NCBI GenBank assembly: GCA_014523625.1
Contig: JAATVP010000039.1
Span: 1-14,841, forward strand
Reading direction: 5' to 3'
Source: Nitrososphaerales archaeon TH5896
GTDB taxonomy: Archaea > Thermoproteota > Nitrososphaeria > Nitrososphaerales > Nitrososphaeraceae
DNA: 14,841 nucleotides
Below the pieces are notes generated by a model. It ran no database searches, had not been told where the DNA came from, and saw only the letters and a list, made by a program, of their open reading frames with translations. Below, piece by piece: positions 13,507 through 14,841 of the stretch. The position numbers and the translations under genes were made by a program. The first letter of the stretch is position 1. Every line of letters begins with the position of its first letter.

Positions 13507-14841
13507 TCAACGATAGTATGGAACTGTGACTCTTTCTCCTGGTTTTCCCTCACGTTGAGCTTTGATTTTCTTTACTGCCTCTTCAAAGTGACGCATCATT
13601 ACATGAGCCTCTGCCACGTGTTTAGCAGCTTCTTCAGGCGTAGGGTATCTAGCTAAGTATTCATGTAGTACTAGCGAAACAGCAGTGTTTGCTACCGAGC
13701 CCGTATCCGCTCCGCTGAAGCCGTCTGTAAGATCAGAGATCTTGCTTAAATCTATATCTGGACCTATTGGTTTATCCTTCACATGAATTTCAAGTATCTT
13801 TTGTCTAGCATGTTTATCAGGCATGGGAACGAATACTATTTTATCAAATCGTCCTGGTCTCAATAGCGCCGGATCTATCATGTCTGATCTATTGGTTGCC
13901 GCCAACACTACGACTCCCGTTAATGCTTGTATACCGTCCAACTCAGTTAGTAATTGAGATACAACTCTCTCAGTGACCATGCTGTCTCCACCCATCCCTC
14001 GTGTTGGTACAATTGAATCAATCTCATCAAAAAATACCACGCATGGAGATGCTTGTCTAGCTCTTCTAAATATTTCACGTATACCCCTTTCGGATTCTCC
14101 TACCCATTTGCTAAGCAATTCTGGACCTCGAACGCTAATGAAATTGGCTTCCGATTCTGTGGCTACAGCTTTTGCCAATAGTGTTTTTCCTGTGCCTGAA
14201 GGTCCATACATCAGTAATCCTTTAGGCATGGTGTGGCCCAACTTGGTATAGAGGTCAGGATAGCGAAGTGGCCACTCTACAGCCTCTTGTAATTCCCGCT
14301 TGACGTCGTCTAACCCCCCTATCGCAGTCCATGGAACATCTGGAGATTCTAGGTATACTTCCCTCATGGCAGATGGCATCACTTCCTTTACAGCGTTTTC
14401 AAAATCAGCCATAGTAACTACTAGTTTATTCAGCACCTCTGGAGCAAGTTTTTCATCCTCCAAATTGAGTTCAGGTAGAAGCCTTCTCAAACACTTCATA
14501 GCTGCTTCTTTACATAAATACTCAAGATCTGCACCTACAAATCCATGAGTTACACTAGCAATCTTGTCTTGATCTACATCAGTATCCAGAGGCATATTAT
14601 GGGCATGAATCTGTAATATCTCCAGTCTACCCCGTTTGTCAGGAACTTTGATCTCAATCTCTCTATCAAATCTACCTGGTCTGCGTAATGCTGGATCTAT
14701 GGCATTTGGTCTATTGGTTGCGGCAATGACTATAACTTTTCCTCTAGCTTCTAAACCATCCATCAATGAAAGTAATTGAGATACAACTCGTCGTTCCACC
14801 TCACCAGTTACCTCTTCTCTCTTTGGTGCAATTGAATCTAT
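13507..14841 (-). CDS. cdc48: CDC48/VCP-type AAA+ ATPase, C-terminal part (5' end beyond window)
   Basis: This is the C-terminal 444 residues of a double-ring AAA+ unfoldase. The frame runs off the window edge, so the N-domain and most of D1 are missing. What is left of D1 begins just after its Walker B ([10 protein letters not shown]) and includes the sensor [21 protein letters not shown]2 is complete: [12 protein letters not shown], Walker A GPSGTGKT, Walker [10 protein letters not shown], sensor-1 [10 protein letters not shown], and the arginine-finger region LLRPGRFD. The protein ends in VPYYR, whose last three residues fit the HbYX pattern (hydrophobic, Tyr, any) that proteasome-activating ATPases use to dock on the 20S core. 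This suggests that it feeds unfolded substrates to the proteasome. The true start lies outside the window; the GTG at 14799 is internal. Confidence 0.95.
   Translation of the reverse strand: MDSIAPKREEVTGEVERRVVSQLLSLMDGLEARGKVIVIAATNRPNAIDPALRRPGRFDREIEIKVPDKRGRLEILQIHAHNMPLDTDVDQDKIASVTHGFVGADLEYLCKEAAMKCLRRLLPELNLEDEKLAPEVLNKLVVTMADFENAVKEVMPSAMREVYLESPDVPWTAIGGLDDVKRELQEAVEWPLRYPDLYTKLGHTMPKGLLMYGPSGTGKTLLAKAVATESEANFISVRGPELLSKWVGESERGIREIFRRARQASPCVVFFDEIDSIVPTRGMGGDSMVTERVVSQLLTELDGIQALTGVVVLAATNRSDMIDPALLRPGRFDKIVFVPMPDKHARQKILEIHVKDKPIGPDIDLSKISDLTDGFSGADTGSVANTAVSLVLHEYLARYPTPEEAAKHVAEAHVMMRHFEEAVKKIKAQREGKPGERVTVPYYR

Overview
The window looks like chromosomal DNA of an archaeon. 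It carries an archaeal-type elongation factor 2 with the diphthamide histidine context, a double-ATPase CDC48/VCP protein with a proteasome-docking-like tail, and a mannosyl-3-phosphoglycerate synthase. Several genes have an A/T-only TATA-like element about 25-30 bases before the start codon and no Shine-Dalgarno sequence, as expected for leaderless archaeal transcripts. The gene set, long AT-rich intergenic gaps and protein style fit an ammonia-oxidising thaumarchaeon (Nitrososphaeria, perhaps Nitrososphaerales). This placement is inference: no amo gene or rRNA is present to prove it.

Layout, left to right: an acyl-CoA dehydrogenase (minus); mannosyl-3-phosphoglycerate synthase (minus); elongation factor 2 (minus); a gap of about 500 bases; threonine ammonia-lyase with an ACT domain (plus); a gap of about 380 bases ending in a hairpin plus T-run; a type I glutamine synthetase (minus) broken by a frameshift; adenylosuccinate lyase (plus), divergent from it; a stand-alone asparagine-synthetase-type ATP-pyrophosphatase domain (minus), convergent with purB; acylphosphatase (minus); a fold-type III PLP decarboxylase of the LysA/ODC family (minus); a gap of about 350 bases; and the C-terminal part of a CDC48-type AAA+ ATPase (minus) running off the right end.

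Most genes appear to be independent transcription units rather than an operon. The functional theme is core and nitrogen metabolism: ammonia assimilation (GS, the asparagine-synthetase-like protein), amino-acid and purine synthesis (IlvA, PurB, the LysA-like decarboxylase), translation (EF-2), protein quality control (CDC48) and compatible-solute synthesis (MpgS).

I found no CRISPR array, insertion sequence, tRNA or rRNA, and no convincing new multi-gene system. The best leads are the GS frameshift, which falls between two metal-ligand glutamates; the LysA-like protein with an ODC-like Cys-Asp motif; the glutaminase-less asparagine-synthetase homologue; a perfect 13-bp tandem repeat in the glnA/purB divergent region; and an orphan terminator-like hairpin at 7390-7414.
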